From: Halorubellus litoreus
GTDB taxonomy: Archaea > Halobacteriota > Halobacteria > Halobacteriales > Natrialbaceae
Assembly: GCF_037081675.1 (NCBI RefSeq)
Contig: NZ_JAZAQL010000001.1
Span: 248,001 to 312,000 of the forward strand
DNA: 64,000 nucleotides
Direction of reading: 5' to 3'
Shown in pieces: positions 7,838 to 16,533 of this stretch. Numbering within the stretch: the stretch's first letter is position 1; every line of letters begins with the position of its first letter. Made by a program: the position numbers and the translations under genes. The notes under the pieces were generated by a model. It was not told the DNA's origin. It saw nothing but the letters and a program-made list of their open reading frames with translations, and did not search any database.

Positions 7838-9712
7838 TCAGTCCGTGTGCACCGTTATCGGCGCCTTCCGGTCGATGGCGCGCTCTAGCTCCTCCGCGAT
7901 GGCGCTTCCGCGCGACACCTGGACCTCGCCGCCGCGACCGACCGTCGCCGTGAACAGGTACTCGTCCTCCGCGCGGACCTCGACGGTCTCGCCGACGTGC
8001 CCGTCGACGGGCACGACGATGTGCCGGCTCGTTATCTCCGGTTCGGTGAGTTGTCCAGTCGACCCCCCACCGCCACGGCCGCTACTACCGCTGTCACCAC
8101 TACCACTTGATCCCGTCTCGTAGTGCGGGTTCTCGTCGTGCGTGCGAACGTCGATGTCGATACCGAGGCGGTTCTCGACGTCCTGGATGCGGCCGCCGCC
8201 CTTCCCGATGACGCTTGAGATGTCGTCGTCGTCGACGTACACGACCGCCGTGTTCTGGCCCTTCAACTGGACGCTGACGTGGCCGCGAGCGATCGAGCGG
8301 ATCTCGCGCTCGATCTCCTGTTTCGCGATGCGGTTCACGCCCGTCTCGCTCCCGCCGTCCTCCGCGTCGTCGAGCGGAACCGTGACGACCTGGCGGTTGA
8401 ACGTGTAGATCTCGTACTTCGGTTCGCCGCTCTCGAAGTCGTTGATCGTGATGACGGGCCGCGCCAGGTCCTCCTCGGTGAGGCCGTGAGGCACCTTCAC
8501 TTCGGTGTTCACGTCGTACACCGTGTCGACCTCGCCGGCTTCGATGTAGACGACGGTGTCGACCACCTGGGGTATCATCCCGAGTTCCACGCGGCCGACG
8601 AGGCGCTGGAGCGCGTCGATGGCGCGCGTCGCGTGGACGACGCCGAGCATCCCGACGCCAGCGAGCCGCATGTCCGCGAACACCTCGAAGTCGTCGGTCT
8701 TCCGGACTTCGTCGTAGATCGTGTAGTCCGGACGCACCATCAGGAGCGAGTCCGCGGTGTTCGCCATCGACCCGTCGAGTTCGGTGTACTGCGTGATGTC
8801 CGCGTCCACCTGGAGGTCCCGTGGTTTCTCCATGGTCTTCACGGAGAAGTCGTGGTCGTTCAGGTAGTTCGCGACCGCTTGCGCGAACGTCGACTTCCCC
8901 GCGCCCGGACTCCCGGAGATGAGGACGCCGCGCTGGCGTTCCAGAAGGCGCTCTTTGAGTTCCTCGGCGAAGTCGTAGTCGTCGATGTCGGTGAGCGCGA
9001 TCGGGCGGACCGCGGTTATCTCGATGCCGTCACTGAACGGTGGGCGGGCAACCGCGATGCGGTAGTCGCGGAACTGGACGATGTCCATCCCGGTCTTCGA
9101 GAGTTCGAGGAACCCGTCGGATTCCTCCTTGGCGGCGTTGAGTATCTCGGTCGCGTACTCGTCCATCGTCGCCTCGTCGAGCGGGTCGTCGGCGATCTGG
9201 ACGTAATGCATGTCGCCGATCTCGCCGCGTTTGGCCTTCGGGACCGCGCCCGCCTTGAGGTGGACGCTCATCGTGTCCTCGGTGAAGTACGTCTCGACGT
9301 TGAGCGTCCCGAGTTCCTCGACCTCGGGGGAGACGACGTCGACGTCGATGCCTTTCGCCTTCGCGACCTCGCCCTGGACGACGTCGCTCGTCAGGAAGAC
9401 GGCGTCGCGGTCCTCGGCGAGTTCGCGGATGAGCGCGTCGATCTCGCCTTCGCTCGCCGCGTCGATCGCGACGTCGTCGGGGCGCTCGCCGATGTAGGAT
9501 AGTTCGATGACGCCGTCGTCGGCGCGTTCGGCGAGTCGCTGCAGTTCCTCCAGGCCCGCCCAGCCGGTGTCGTGGCCTGCGTTGGCCTGCGCTTCGAGTT
9601 CGGCGACGACGGCCTCGGGCACCATGATGGTCGCACCCTGGTACGTGCCGTCGTCGATCTTCGCGGACACGCGGCCGTCGACGACCACGCTCGTGTCCGG
9701 GACTACGTTCAT
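7838..9712 (-). CDS. PIN-domain ATPase with KH domain (COG1855 type)
   Basis: This 624-residue protein belongs to the conserved archaeal PINc/VapC-ATPase family. Residues 1-135 form a PIN nuclease-like domain with acidic residues D6, E40, D92 and D110. A PilT/VirB11-like ATPase follows, with Walker A GSPGAGKST at 267-275 and a Walker B-like MVRPDYTIYDEVRK. Near residue 510 a KH RNA-binding loop (VIGKGGGRIQDVE) is clear. A glycine/serine linker leads to a small C-terminal beta domain. The architecture predicts an ATP-driven RNA-binding or RNA-cleaving enzyme. Its physiological role is not established to my knowledge. Confidence 0.93.
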   Translation of the reverse strand: MNVVPDTSVVVDGRVSAKIDDGTYQGATIMVPEAVVAELEAQANAGHDTGWAGLEELQRLAERADDGVIELSYIGERPDDVAIDAASEGEIDALIRELAEDRDAVFLTSDVVQGEVAKAKGIDVDVVSPEVEELGTLNVETYFTEDTMSVHLKAGAVPKAKRGEIGDMHYVQIADDPLDEATMDEYATEILNAAKEESDGFLELSKTGMDIVQFRDYRIAVARPPFSDGIEITAVRPIALTDIDDYDFAEELKERLLERQRGVLISGSPGAGKSTFAQAVANYLNDHDFSVKTMEKPRDLQVDADITQYTELDGSMANTADSLLMVRPDYTIYDEVRKTDDFEVFADMRLAGVGMLGVVHATRAIDALQRLVGRVELGMIPQVVDTVVYIEAGEVDTVYDVNTEVKVPHGLTEEDLARPVITINDFESGEPKYEIYTFNRQVVTVPLDDAEDGGSETGVNRIAKQEIEREIRSIARGHVSVQLKGQNTAVVYVDDDDISSVIGKGGGRIQDVENRLGIDIDVRTHDENPHYETGSSGSGDSGSSGRGGGGSTGQLTEPEITSRHIVVPVDGHVGETVEVRAEDEYLFTATVGRGGEVQVSRGSAIAEELERAIDRKAPITVHTD

Positions 9713-9859
9713 GCTCGACCCTACGGGCCTCGCTGTTTAAAAGGGTGGTCCGTTGGTCGGTGCCACGGAGTCTCGGGGTCGCGGGCGGCTGTCCGCGTGG
9801 ATTCCAGCGACGTGGGAACGAGCGGGGGACTGTCGTTCGTCGACGACGTGACCTCGCGC

Positions 9860-11488
9860 ATGGACCCGTCGATGGAGTTCGGCCTGGGTGGGTTGAATCG
9901 GTTCGTCGAGGCGGACTCGCTCACAGACCAGATAGGGTTGGACGACGAGGAGATCGCGTGGCGGAAGACGTTCATCGGGTTCGACGACGAGGACGAACGT
10001 CGGCTCGAGGACCTGGAACCGCTGCTGCGCGAGAACCAGGACGCTATCGCGGACGCGTTCTACGACAACCTCACGGCGCACGAGCAGACGACGCGCATCA
10101 TCGAGCGGTCGCCGAAGGGCGTCGAGGACCTGAAGCGCACGCAGAAGGCGTACCTGGTGTCGCTCGCGACCGGCGACTACGACGACGAGTACTTCACGAA
10201 CCGGGCGCGCATCGGGAAGCTCCACGAGATCCTGGACATGCCCCTGAAGCAGTACGTCGGCCAGTACGGCCTGTACTACGACCTCATCCTGTCGCGAGTG
10301 GACGAGCGCGTGCAGGGCCAGGTCGTCGACGCCATCGAGGAGTGGGTCGAGGAGCGCGAGGCGGCCGAGGGCGGCCTGGAGCGCGTCGTGGGCGCGCTCC
10401 GCGGGCTCGGCGGCGACGACGACCACGAGGGGCTCGACGAGTCCCTGGAGGCGACGGTCCGTGACGCGATCCACGACGGGATGCAGGACGTGCTCGCGGT
10501 GCTTCGCATCCTGAACCTCGACCTCCAGGTGGCGAGCGACACGTACGTCGACTCGTACAGTCGCCGCCTGGAGCGCGCCATCGACCGCCAGCAGGCGCTC
10601 GCCGCGGAGGTCGAGGAGGCGGTGCAGCCGCCCGTCGAGCAACTTGAGGCGTCGTCGGCGTCGGTCGCTGACAGCGCGACGACCATCCAGGAGCACACGG
10701 AGACGCAGGCTGACGGGGTGGCGGACGCGGCGGCGGACCTGGAGGAGGTGAGTGCGGCCGCGGAGGAGGTCGCGTCGGTCGCGGCGGACGTCCGGGAGAC
10801 GAGCGAGCGCGCGTCCGGCGTCGCCGAGGACGGCGTGGACGCGGCGGCGAGCGCGATGACGGCGCTCGAGGCGGTCGCGGACGCGACGGACCGGCTCCAC
10901 GACGCCGCGGAGACCGTCGAGTCGCGCGCGGCGGACATCGAGGAGGTCGTCGACCGCGTCGACGGCGTCGTGGACCGGACGGCGGTGCTCGCGACGAACG
11001 CGAAGGTGGAGGCCGAGCGCGAGCGCGGGAGCGGGCCGGTCGCGACCATCGCGTCCGAACTGGAGTCGTTCGTCTCGCAGACGCGCGGCGACCTGGCGGA
11101 CGTCGACGAGGCGGCGACGGCGGTCCGCGAGGAGGCGGCGGCGACCCGTCGCGTGGTCGAGACGGCGAGCGACCAGGTCGACGAGAGCCACGACCAGGTC
11201 GCGGCGGCGCTGGATTCGCTCGAGGACGTGGAGGGCGCAGTCGCGGAGTCGGCGTCGGGCATGCAGGAGGTCGCGGCGGCGGCGGACCAGCAGGCGCGGT
11301 CGGTGACGGCGGTGTCGGAGACGGTCGAGGACCTCGCGGACGCTGCGGACGCGGTCGCCGCGGAGGCGGCGTCGGTGGCGGCGGCGAGCGAGCAGCAGGC
11401 CGAGAGCGCGCGCCACGTCGCGTCGGCTGTCGAGAAGCTGTCGACGGATGCGGTCGGCGAGGAGGAGCGCGTCTACGAGCGCGTCTGA
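9860..11488 (+). CDS. Globin-coupled transducer (HemAT-like)
   Basis: The protein has about 542 residues and no membrane segment, so it is a soluble sensor. Residues 30-180 form a protoglobin-type sensor; H122 in ARIGKLHEILDMPLKQY is the likely proximal haem ligand. The remainder is a long coiled coil ending in a methyl-accepting-like signalling region. Its hairpin tip (about 370-405) is diverged from the usual sequence but keeps TAVLATNAKVEAER. It is probably an oxygen or redox sensor feeding the CheA/CheW pathway. The ATG at 9860 is used; a second ATG at 9872 and a GTG at 9797 are alternatives. No che gene is nearby. Confidence 0.85.
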   Translation: MDPSMEFGLGGLNRFVEADSLTDQIGLDDEEIAWRKTFIGFDDEDERRLEDLEPLLRENQDAIADAFYDNLTAHEQTTRIIERSPKGVEDLKRTQKAYLVSLATGDYDDEYFTNRARIGKLHEILDMPLKQYVGQYGLYYDLILSRVDERVQGQVVDAIEEWVEEREAAEGGLERVVGALRGLGGDDDHEGLDESLEATVRDAIHDGMQDVLAVLRILNLDLQVASDTYVDSYSRRLERAIDRQQALAAEVEEAVQPPVEQLEASSASVADSATTIQEHTETQADGVADAAADLEEVSAAAEEVASVAADVRETSERASGVAEDGVDAAASAMTALEAVADATDRLHDAAETVESRAADIEEVVDRVDGVVDRTAVLATNAKVEAERERGSGPVATIASELESFVSQTRGDLADVDEAATAVREEAAATRRVVETASDQVDESHDQVAAALDSLEDVEGAVAESASGMQEVAAAADQQARSVTAVSETVEDLADAADAVAAEAASVAAASEQQAESARHVASAVEKLSTDAVGEEERVYERV

Positions 11489-11494
11489 CTGGCT

Positions 11495-11582
11495 GCGTGA
11501 AACTGGGTTCGGTGGTGCGTGAAACTGGGTTCGGTGGTGCGTGAAACTGGGTTCGGTGGTGCGTGAAACTGGGTTCGGTGGT
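11495..11582. repeat. 22-bp tandem repeat, four copies
   Basis: Four consecutive copies of a 22-base unit beginning GCGTGAAACTGGG start at 11495, 11517, 11539 and 11561. They fill most of the 107 bases between the convergent transducer and DUF368 genes. The units are not palindromic, so a simple hairpin terminator is unlikely. Confidence 0.93.
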
Positions 11583-11595
11583 TCGTCTGTGGCGG

Positions 11596-12582
11596 TCAGC
11601 GGGCGTCGTCGACGGCGACGTCGACGTCCGCGCCGTCGTCGAGGTCGAGGTCGACGGCGTATCGGTCGAGCGCGAACAGGAGGACGGCGCCGATGGCGGC
11701 GACGACCGCGAACTGGACGAGGACGTCGTTCGTCCACGCGAGACCGTCGCGCGTCGACACCTCGTTGACGGGGGCGCGGAGCGCGCCGGCGACGAGCGCG
11801 ACGAGGAAGGCCATCGTCGTCTGGCGGTCGGCTTCGAGCGCGCGGTCGACGAGGCGAGCGACGGTGAAGAGGCCGACGGCGGCGCCGACGAGGAACACGC
11901 CGACGACCGTCCCGAGGTCGACGACGCGCGCGAGCCCGCCGCCGGTGACGAGCGCGAGGAGGGCGTCGGTGAACGTCGACAGCGTCTCCGTGAGGTACGT
12001 GTACTGACCGAGGACGACGAGGATGAGTGCGCCCGAGATGCCGGGGAGGATCATCGCGCTGATGGCGACGGTCCCCGCTACGAAGGTGAGGAGGAGGCCC
12101 TGTCCGGCGAGCAGTTCGACGTTCCCGGAGAGCGCGAACGCGACGACGAACCCGGCTGCGGCGGCGGTGGCGTGCCGGGTGGTGTCGAGACTGATCTGGC
12201 GAGAGAGGACGATCGCGCTCGCGAGGATGAGCCCGAAGAAGAACCCGAAGAGTGCGACGGGGTAGTTGATCTCGGCGAAGTGGACGGCTCGGGAGACGAG
12301 GACGAGCGCGCCGGCGATGCCGACGCCGAGCGTCCCGAGGAACAGCGCGTCGGTCTCCTCGACGACCGCCCAGACGCCGCTCGCGTCGAGGGAGACGGTG
12401 GCGCGGAGCGCGCGAACGCCGGCGTCGGGCGTCACGTTCGTGATGCCGTCGATGAGTCGGTCGTAGATGCCGGCCAGCAGCGCGATGGTGCCGCCGGAGA
12501 CGCCGGGAACGGCGTCGGCGGTTCCCATGCAGAGGCCGATGAGGAGCACGCGGATGGAGAGTCCGTCAGCGTCGTCGGTCAT
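11596..12582 (-). CDS. DUF368 family polyprenyl-phosphate transporter
   Basis: The 328-residue protein is a multi-pass membrane protein of the DUF368 family. Bacterial members (PopT type) move the carrier lipid undecaprenyl phosphate back across the membrane. The conserved N-terminal loop GTADAVPGVSGGTIALLAGIYDRL is present, with an internal repeat-like counterpart (SAMILPGISGALILVVLGQY) about halfway, and roughly eight hydrophobic segments in all. In an archaeon the substrate would be dolichol-type phosphate used in S-layer N-glycosylation. That substrate is an inference from the bacterial work. Confidence 0.88.
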   Translation of the reverse strand: MTDDADGLSIRVLLIGLCMGTADAVPGVSGGTIALLAGIYDRLIDGITNVTPDAGVRALRATVSLDASGVWAVVEETDALFLGTLGVGIAGALVLVSRAVHFAEINYPVALFGFFFGLILASAIVLSRQISLDTTRHATAAAAGFVVAFALSGNVELLAGQGLLLTFVAGTVAISAMILPGISGALILVVLGQYTYLTETLSTFTDALLALVTGGGLARVVDLGTVVGVFLVGAAVGLFTVARLVDRALEADRQTTMAFLVALVAGALRAPVNEVSTRDGLAWTNDVLVQFAVVAAIGAVLLFALDRYAVDLDLDDGADVDVAVDDAR

Positions 12583-12643
12583 TCGAACGGTGGTTACGAG
12601 AGCGCGGAGAAACCTCTTGTGGAGTCACCGCACAGTCAACGGC

Positions 12644-13849
12644 ATGGACGACGCGAACGGCGCTGGCAGTACGGCGGACGGCGAGTCGCTCCCCGAGGTC
12701 GTCGAGTTGACCAGGGAATTAGTCTCGGTGCCGGTCGCGGACGCGGAGTCGGTCGCGGGCGACCGCGTCGAGGCCTGGCTACGTGAGCACGCACCCGGAA
12801 CGGTGCTGCGAGACGAGCACGGGAACGTGTTCGCGTGCCGGACGCCCGGTGACGCACCGCATCTCGACGACCTGGTCGACGCGGGCGACGTGACGGCTGG
12901 TGACCGGGAGACGCTCGCGTTCGTCGGCCACCACGACGTCGTCGACCCCGCGGACGCGCAGGTCGACGACGACGGGACGATGACGTGCGAGGTCGTGGAC
13001 GGCGACCGTCGAGTTCGCGGTCGCGGGACGGCGGACATGAAGGGCGCGGTCGCGGCGGCGATGCTCGCGTTCCGCGACGCCGACCTCACGGGCGAGGACG
13101 CACCCGACCGCGACCTGGTGTTCGCGTCGTTCGTCGGCGAGGAGGTCGGCGGCGAGGGCTGTCGTGCGGCCATCGCGGACGGGTTCGCGCCGACGTGGTC
13201 GGTCGTCGGCGAGGGGTCGACGGGGTACTCCGCGCCGGGCGTGACGGACGTCGCGGTCGCGCACAAGGGCCGGCGGGCAGTGACCGTCGAGGCGACGGGT
13301 GCGGCGGCGCACGCGAGCGAGCCGGACGCGGGCGAGAACGCCATCTATCGGGCGACGGACGCGGTCGACGTCCTCCGGGACCTCGCGTGGCCGACCGTCG
13401 ACGTCGCCGGTGAGACGCTCTCGGGGAGCGTCGTCGTCACGGAGATAGCGGGCGGGAGCGCGTGGAACGTCGTCCCCGATAGTTGCGAGGTGACGGTCGA
13501 CGAACGCACGGTGCCGGGCGAGCGCGCCGACGTCGGGCGCGTCGAGGCCGTCGACGGCGTCTCCGTGCGCGTCGACCAGGACCTCCCGCCGATGCGGTGT
13601 GGCGACGACGCGTTCGCGGACGCCGTGCTCGCGGCCGCCGACGCCGTCCAGGACGACTCCCCCGAGCACGTCTCGAAGCCGCACGCGACCGACGCCGGCT
13701 GGCTCGACGACCGCGCCGGCACGGAGTGCGTGGTCTGTGGCGTCGCCGAACCCGGCGAAGCGCACACCGACGGCGAGAGCGCGAGCGTCGCTGTCCTCGA
13801 GCGCTGCCGGCGCATCTACGAGCGCGTCGCCGGAACGCGGTTCGCCTAG
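12644..13849 (+). CDS. M20-family metallopeptidase/deacylase
   Basis: This 401-residue cytoplasmic zinc hydrolase belongs to the ArgE/DapE/carboxypeptidase G2 superfamily. The metal ligands and catalytic residues are visible in FVGHHDVVDP, GRGTADMKGAVAA and FVGEEVGGEGC. The dimerisation domain follows near residue 200 (VAHKGRRAVTVEATG), and the last metal ligand is probably the histidine in SKPHATDAGWL. The substrate could be an N-acyl amino acid or a dipeptide; the sequence does not decide between DapE- and ArgE-type activity. CCTCTTGTGG about 31 bases upstream resembles the local promoters. Its stop overlaps that of the convergent membrane-protein gene by four bases. Confidence 0.88.
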   Translation: MDDANGAGSTADGESLPEVVELTRELVSVPVADAESVAGDRVEAWLREHAPGTVLRDEHGNVFACRTPGDAPHLDDLVDAGDVTAGDRETLAFVGHHDVVDPADAQVDDDGTMTCEVVDGDRRVRGRGTADMKGAVAAAMLAFRDADLTGEDAPDRDLVFASFVGEEVGGEGCRAAIADGFAPTWSVVGEGSTGYSAPGVTDVAVAHKGRRAVTVEATGAAAHASEPDAGENAIYRATDAVDVLRDLAWPTVDVAGETLSGSVVVTEIAGGSAWNVVPDSCEVTVDERTVPGERADVGRVEAVDGVSVRVDQDLPPMRCGDDAFADAVLAAADAVQDDSPEHVSKPHATDAGWLDDRAGTECVVCGVAEPGEAHTDGESASVAVLERCRRIYERVAGTRFA

Positions 13850-14802
13850 CGCGACGGTCGCGTCGCCGCGTCCTCGCCGGCCTGTCCCGCGTCCCCGTCC
13901 GCGCGGCCGTCCGGGTCGTCGACGATGGCAGGGACGACGTGGAGCGCGGCGGCGACGGCGAGCATCGCGAGACTCATCGCGAGCAGGAACGGCTGTCTCC
14001 CGTGGACGCCCAACCAGAGCAGTGCCGCGAGGAAGTAGCCGTGCGTCAGGAACACCGCGAACGACGGGAGCGCCGCTGGCTGGCGGAGCGACGCACCCGA
14101 GCGCACGACCGCGACCGCCGCCGCGACCATGCACGCGCCGAGAACGACCGCCTTCCGCACCGTCGATTCGACCGTCACGACGTCCCACGCGAGCATCGCC
14201 GCGTAGATGAGCGCGGACGCGGCGACGAGCGTCACCGCTGCCGCGACGGTGCGCGTCCGGACCGCGTCCACGCCCTCGGTCCAATCGGCGTCGCCGGCGC
14301 GAGCGAGCGCGACGTCGTACACCGCGACGAACAGGAACCCGACCGCGAACCACCCGAAGAAGTTCCCGAGCGGCACGCCGAAGTACTCGCCGGCGGGCGT
14401 CCACGTCCAGAAGCCGACGGGCTGGAAGCGGATGGCGACAGCGTCCAGCGCCAGGTCGACGTGGAGCACGAACAGCGCGACGAACGCCGCACGAGCCGGC
14501 GGCGATATCTCCCAGCGTCTCGCGGTCTCGTAGCCCGCGTACAGGACGACGCTCCACCCGAGCCCGATGGCGACTGGGATGCCGAGGACGTCGACGAACC
14601 GCGCGGCGGGGTACGTGTAGTCCTCGAACCCGACGACGACGAGTTTCTCCAGGACGAGCCCGTAGACGACCGACGTGGCGAAGAACGGGAGGTCGTTGGT
14701 CCGGTACGCGTGCACGCCACAGAGGCTGGCGGTGACGAGCGCGAGCACCTCGAAGCTCGCGTACGGCGAGAGCATACCGGCAACCACGACGGAGTGGTTC
14801 AT
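13846..14802 (-). CDS. CruF-like carotenoid biosynthesis membrane protein (DUF422)
   Basis: The 318-residue protein has about eight predicted membrane helices. It carries DUF422 hallmarks including LHVDLALDAVAIRF, WTWTPAGEYFGVPLGNFFGW and a central FEDYTYP. Haloarchaeal CruF hydrates bisanhydrobacterioruberin in C50 carotenoid synthesis, but crtI- and lyeJ-type partners are not in this window. This could therefore be a second, divergent DUF422 protein with another substrate. Its 3' end overlaps that of the convergent M20 peptidase gene by four bases. Confidence 0.8.
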   Translation of the reverse strand: MNHSVVVAGMLSPYASFEVLALVTASLCGVHAYRTNDLPFFATSVVYGLVLEKLVVVGFEDYTYPAARFVDVLGIPVAIGLGWSVVLYAGYETARRWEISPPARAAFVALFVLHVDLALDAVAIRFQPVGFWTWTPAGEYFGVPLGNFFGWFAVGFLFVAVYDVALARAGDADWTEGVDAVRTRTVAAAVTLVAASALIYAAMLAWDVVTVESTVRKAVVLGACMVAAAVAVVRSGASLRQPAALPSFAVFLTHGYFLAALLWLGVHGRQPFLLAMSLAMLAVAAALHVVPAIVDDPDGRADGDAGQAGEDAATRPSR

Positions 14803-14905
14803 AAGTCACCGGGTCGGCGGCCCCAGTGGCGTCGCCACCGCCGCGACTGGGATGGTCGCTCCGGAAACCATGGTTTCTTGACCTGACGACGGCAACTATT
14901 GCCCG

Positions 14906-16429
14906 ATGGCTACAGACGCTTCTGCGGCGACGGAGACGCCGGCGGCGTACGACGAGTTCCGCTCGACGGTCGAACGATACAAGAACCTCGGGTACGCGCA
15001 AGGCGTGCTGTCCTGGGACCAGGAGGTCATGATGCCGGAGGCAGGGACGCCCGCTCGCTCCCGGCAGACCGCGGCGCTGTCGGCGGTGAGCCACGAGATA
15101 CTGACGAGCGACGAGCTCGGCGAGCAGCTCGACGCTCTCGAGGACGTCGACCTGACCGCCGAACAGCAGGCGGTCGTCCGCGAGGTATCGCGGGAACGAG
15201 AGCGCGCGACGAGCGTCCCGACCGAGCTCGTCGAGGAGATATCCCAGAAGACGAGCGAAGCGCATCCGACGTGGAAGGAGGCCAAGGAAGCGGACGACTT
15301 CTCCACGTTCGCGCCCGCGCTCGAAGAGCTCGTCGAGCTGAAGCGCGAGTACGCCGAGCACATCGCGCCCGACCAGGACCCCTACGAGACGCTGTTCGAG
15401 GAGTACGAGCCCTACCTGGGCCTCGACACCGCAGAGCGCGTCCTGGAGCGCCTCAAGGAGGAGCTCCCGCCGCTCATCGAGCAGGTCCGAGAAAGCGACG
15501 CCGACCTCGCACTCGATTCGTTCGACGGGACCTTCGACGCCGACGACCAGATGGAGTGGGTGCGCGCGGTGCTCGACGAACTCGGGTACGACTGGGAGCG
15601 CGGTCGACTCGACGAGGCACCGCATCCGTTCTCGTCGGGCACGCAGTACGACGCGCGCGTCACCACGCGCTTCGACGAGGAGGACCCGCTCGGCGCGACG
15701 TACTCGACCGTCCACGAGTTCGGGCACGCGACGTACACGCTCGGCCTCCCCGACGAGCACTACGGGACGCCGCTCGGCGAGGCGCGTGACCTGACCGTCC
15801 ACGAGTCCCAGAGTCGCCTCTGGGAGAACCACGTCGGGCGCTCGAAGGCGTTCTGGCAGTACTTCCTCCCCGAACTCAAGGCGCACTTCGACGGCCTGGA
15901 GGACGTCACGGTCGAGGACGCCTACGAGGCGGCGAACCAGGTGTACGAGGACAACCTCATCCGCGTCGAGGCGGACGAGCTCACGTACCACATGCACATC
16001 GTGGTGCGGTTCGAGATCGAGCGCGACCTCATCAGCGGCGACCTCGACGTCGCGGACGTCCCGGAGGCGTGGAACGACAAGTACGAGCAGTACCTCGGCA
16101 TCCGCCCCGACACCGACGCCGAAGGGTGCCTGCAGGACATCCACTGGAGTCACGGCAGCTTCGGGTACTTTTCCACGTACTCCCTGGGGAGCGTCCTCGC
16201 CAGCCAGCTGTACGCCGCCGCCGAGGACGACGTCGACGACCTGGACGCGAAGCTCCGCGAGGGCGAGTTCGACCCGCTCATGGACTGGCTGAACGAGCAC
16301 GTCCACGGGCACGGGAAGCGCTACGAGACCGACGACCTCGTCCGCGAGGCGACCGGCGAACCGTACACCGCGGACTACTTCCTCGACTACGTCACCGAGA
16401 AGTACGGCGCCCTCTACGACCTCGACTGA
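14906..16429 (+). CDS. M32 carboxypeptidase (Taq type)
   Basis: The 507-residue product is a zinc metallocarboxypeptidase of family M32, which removes C-terminal amino acids from peptides in the cytoplasm. The zinc motif HEFGH is followed by the family-specific HESQSRLWENHVGRS, which supplies the third ligand. The downstream IRVEADELTYHMHI is also characteristic. The length matches the family. A GC-rich 3' flank separates it from the convergent katG gene. Confidence 0.95.
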   Translation: MATDASAATETPAAYDEFRSTVERYKNLGYAQGVLSWDQEVMMPEAGTPARSRQTAALSAVSHEILTSDELGEQLDALEDVDLTAEQQAVVREVSRERERATSVPTELVEEISQKTSEAHPTWKEAKEADDFSTFAPALEELVELKREYAEHIAPDQDPYETLFEEYEPYLGLDTAERVLERLKEELPPLIEQVRESDADLALDSFDGTFDADDQMEWVRAVLDELGYDWERGRLDEAPHPFSSGTQYDARVTTRFDEEDPLGATYSTVHEFGHATYTLGLPDEHYGTPLGEARDLTVHESQSRLWENHVGRSKAFWQYFLPELKAHFDGLEDVTVEDAYEAANQVYEDNLIRVEADELTYHMHIVVRFEIERDLISGDLDVADVPEAWNDKYEQYLGIRPDTDAEGCLQDIHWSHGSFGYFSTYSLGSVLASQLYAAAEDDVDDLDAKLREGEFDPLMDWLNEHVHGHGKRYETDDLVREATGEPYTADYFLDYVTEKYGALYDLD

Positions 16430-16533
16430 CGACGCCGCCCGCGCCAGCGGCCTTGTAGGCGCTCACGATTCGTCGCTTCGAAGAAAAAACCGCGAGCGGC
16501 GCGCCGGGAACCGCAATCGGGAGTCGACTGCCG

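Noticed and set aside
12779..16312. Very long open frame of more than 1100 codons on the minus strand
   Set aside because: It is antisense to well-recognised M20 and M32 peptidase genes and crosses the membrane-protein gene in the wrong frame. Such frames are common in GC-rich genomes because stops are rare; its residues are R- and V-rich with no domain.
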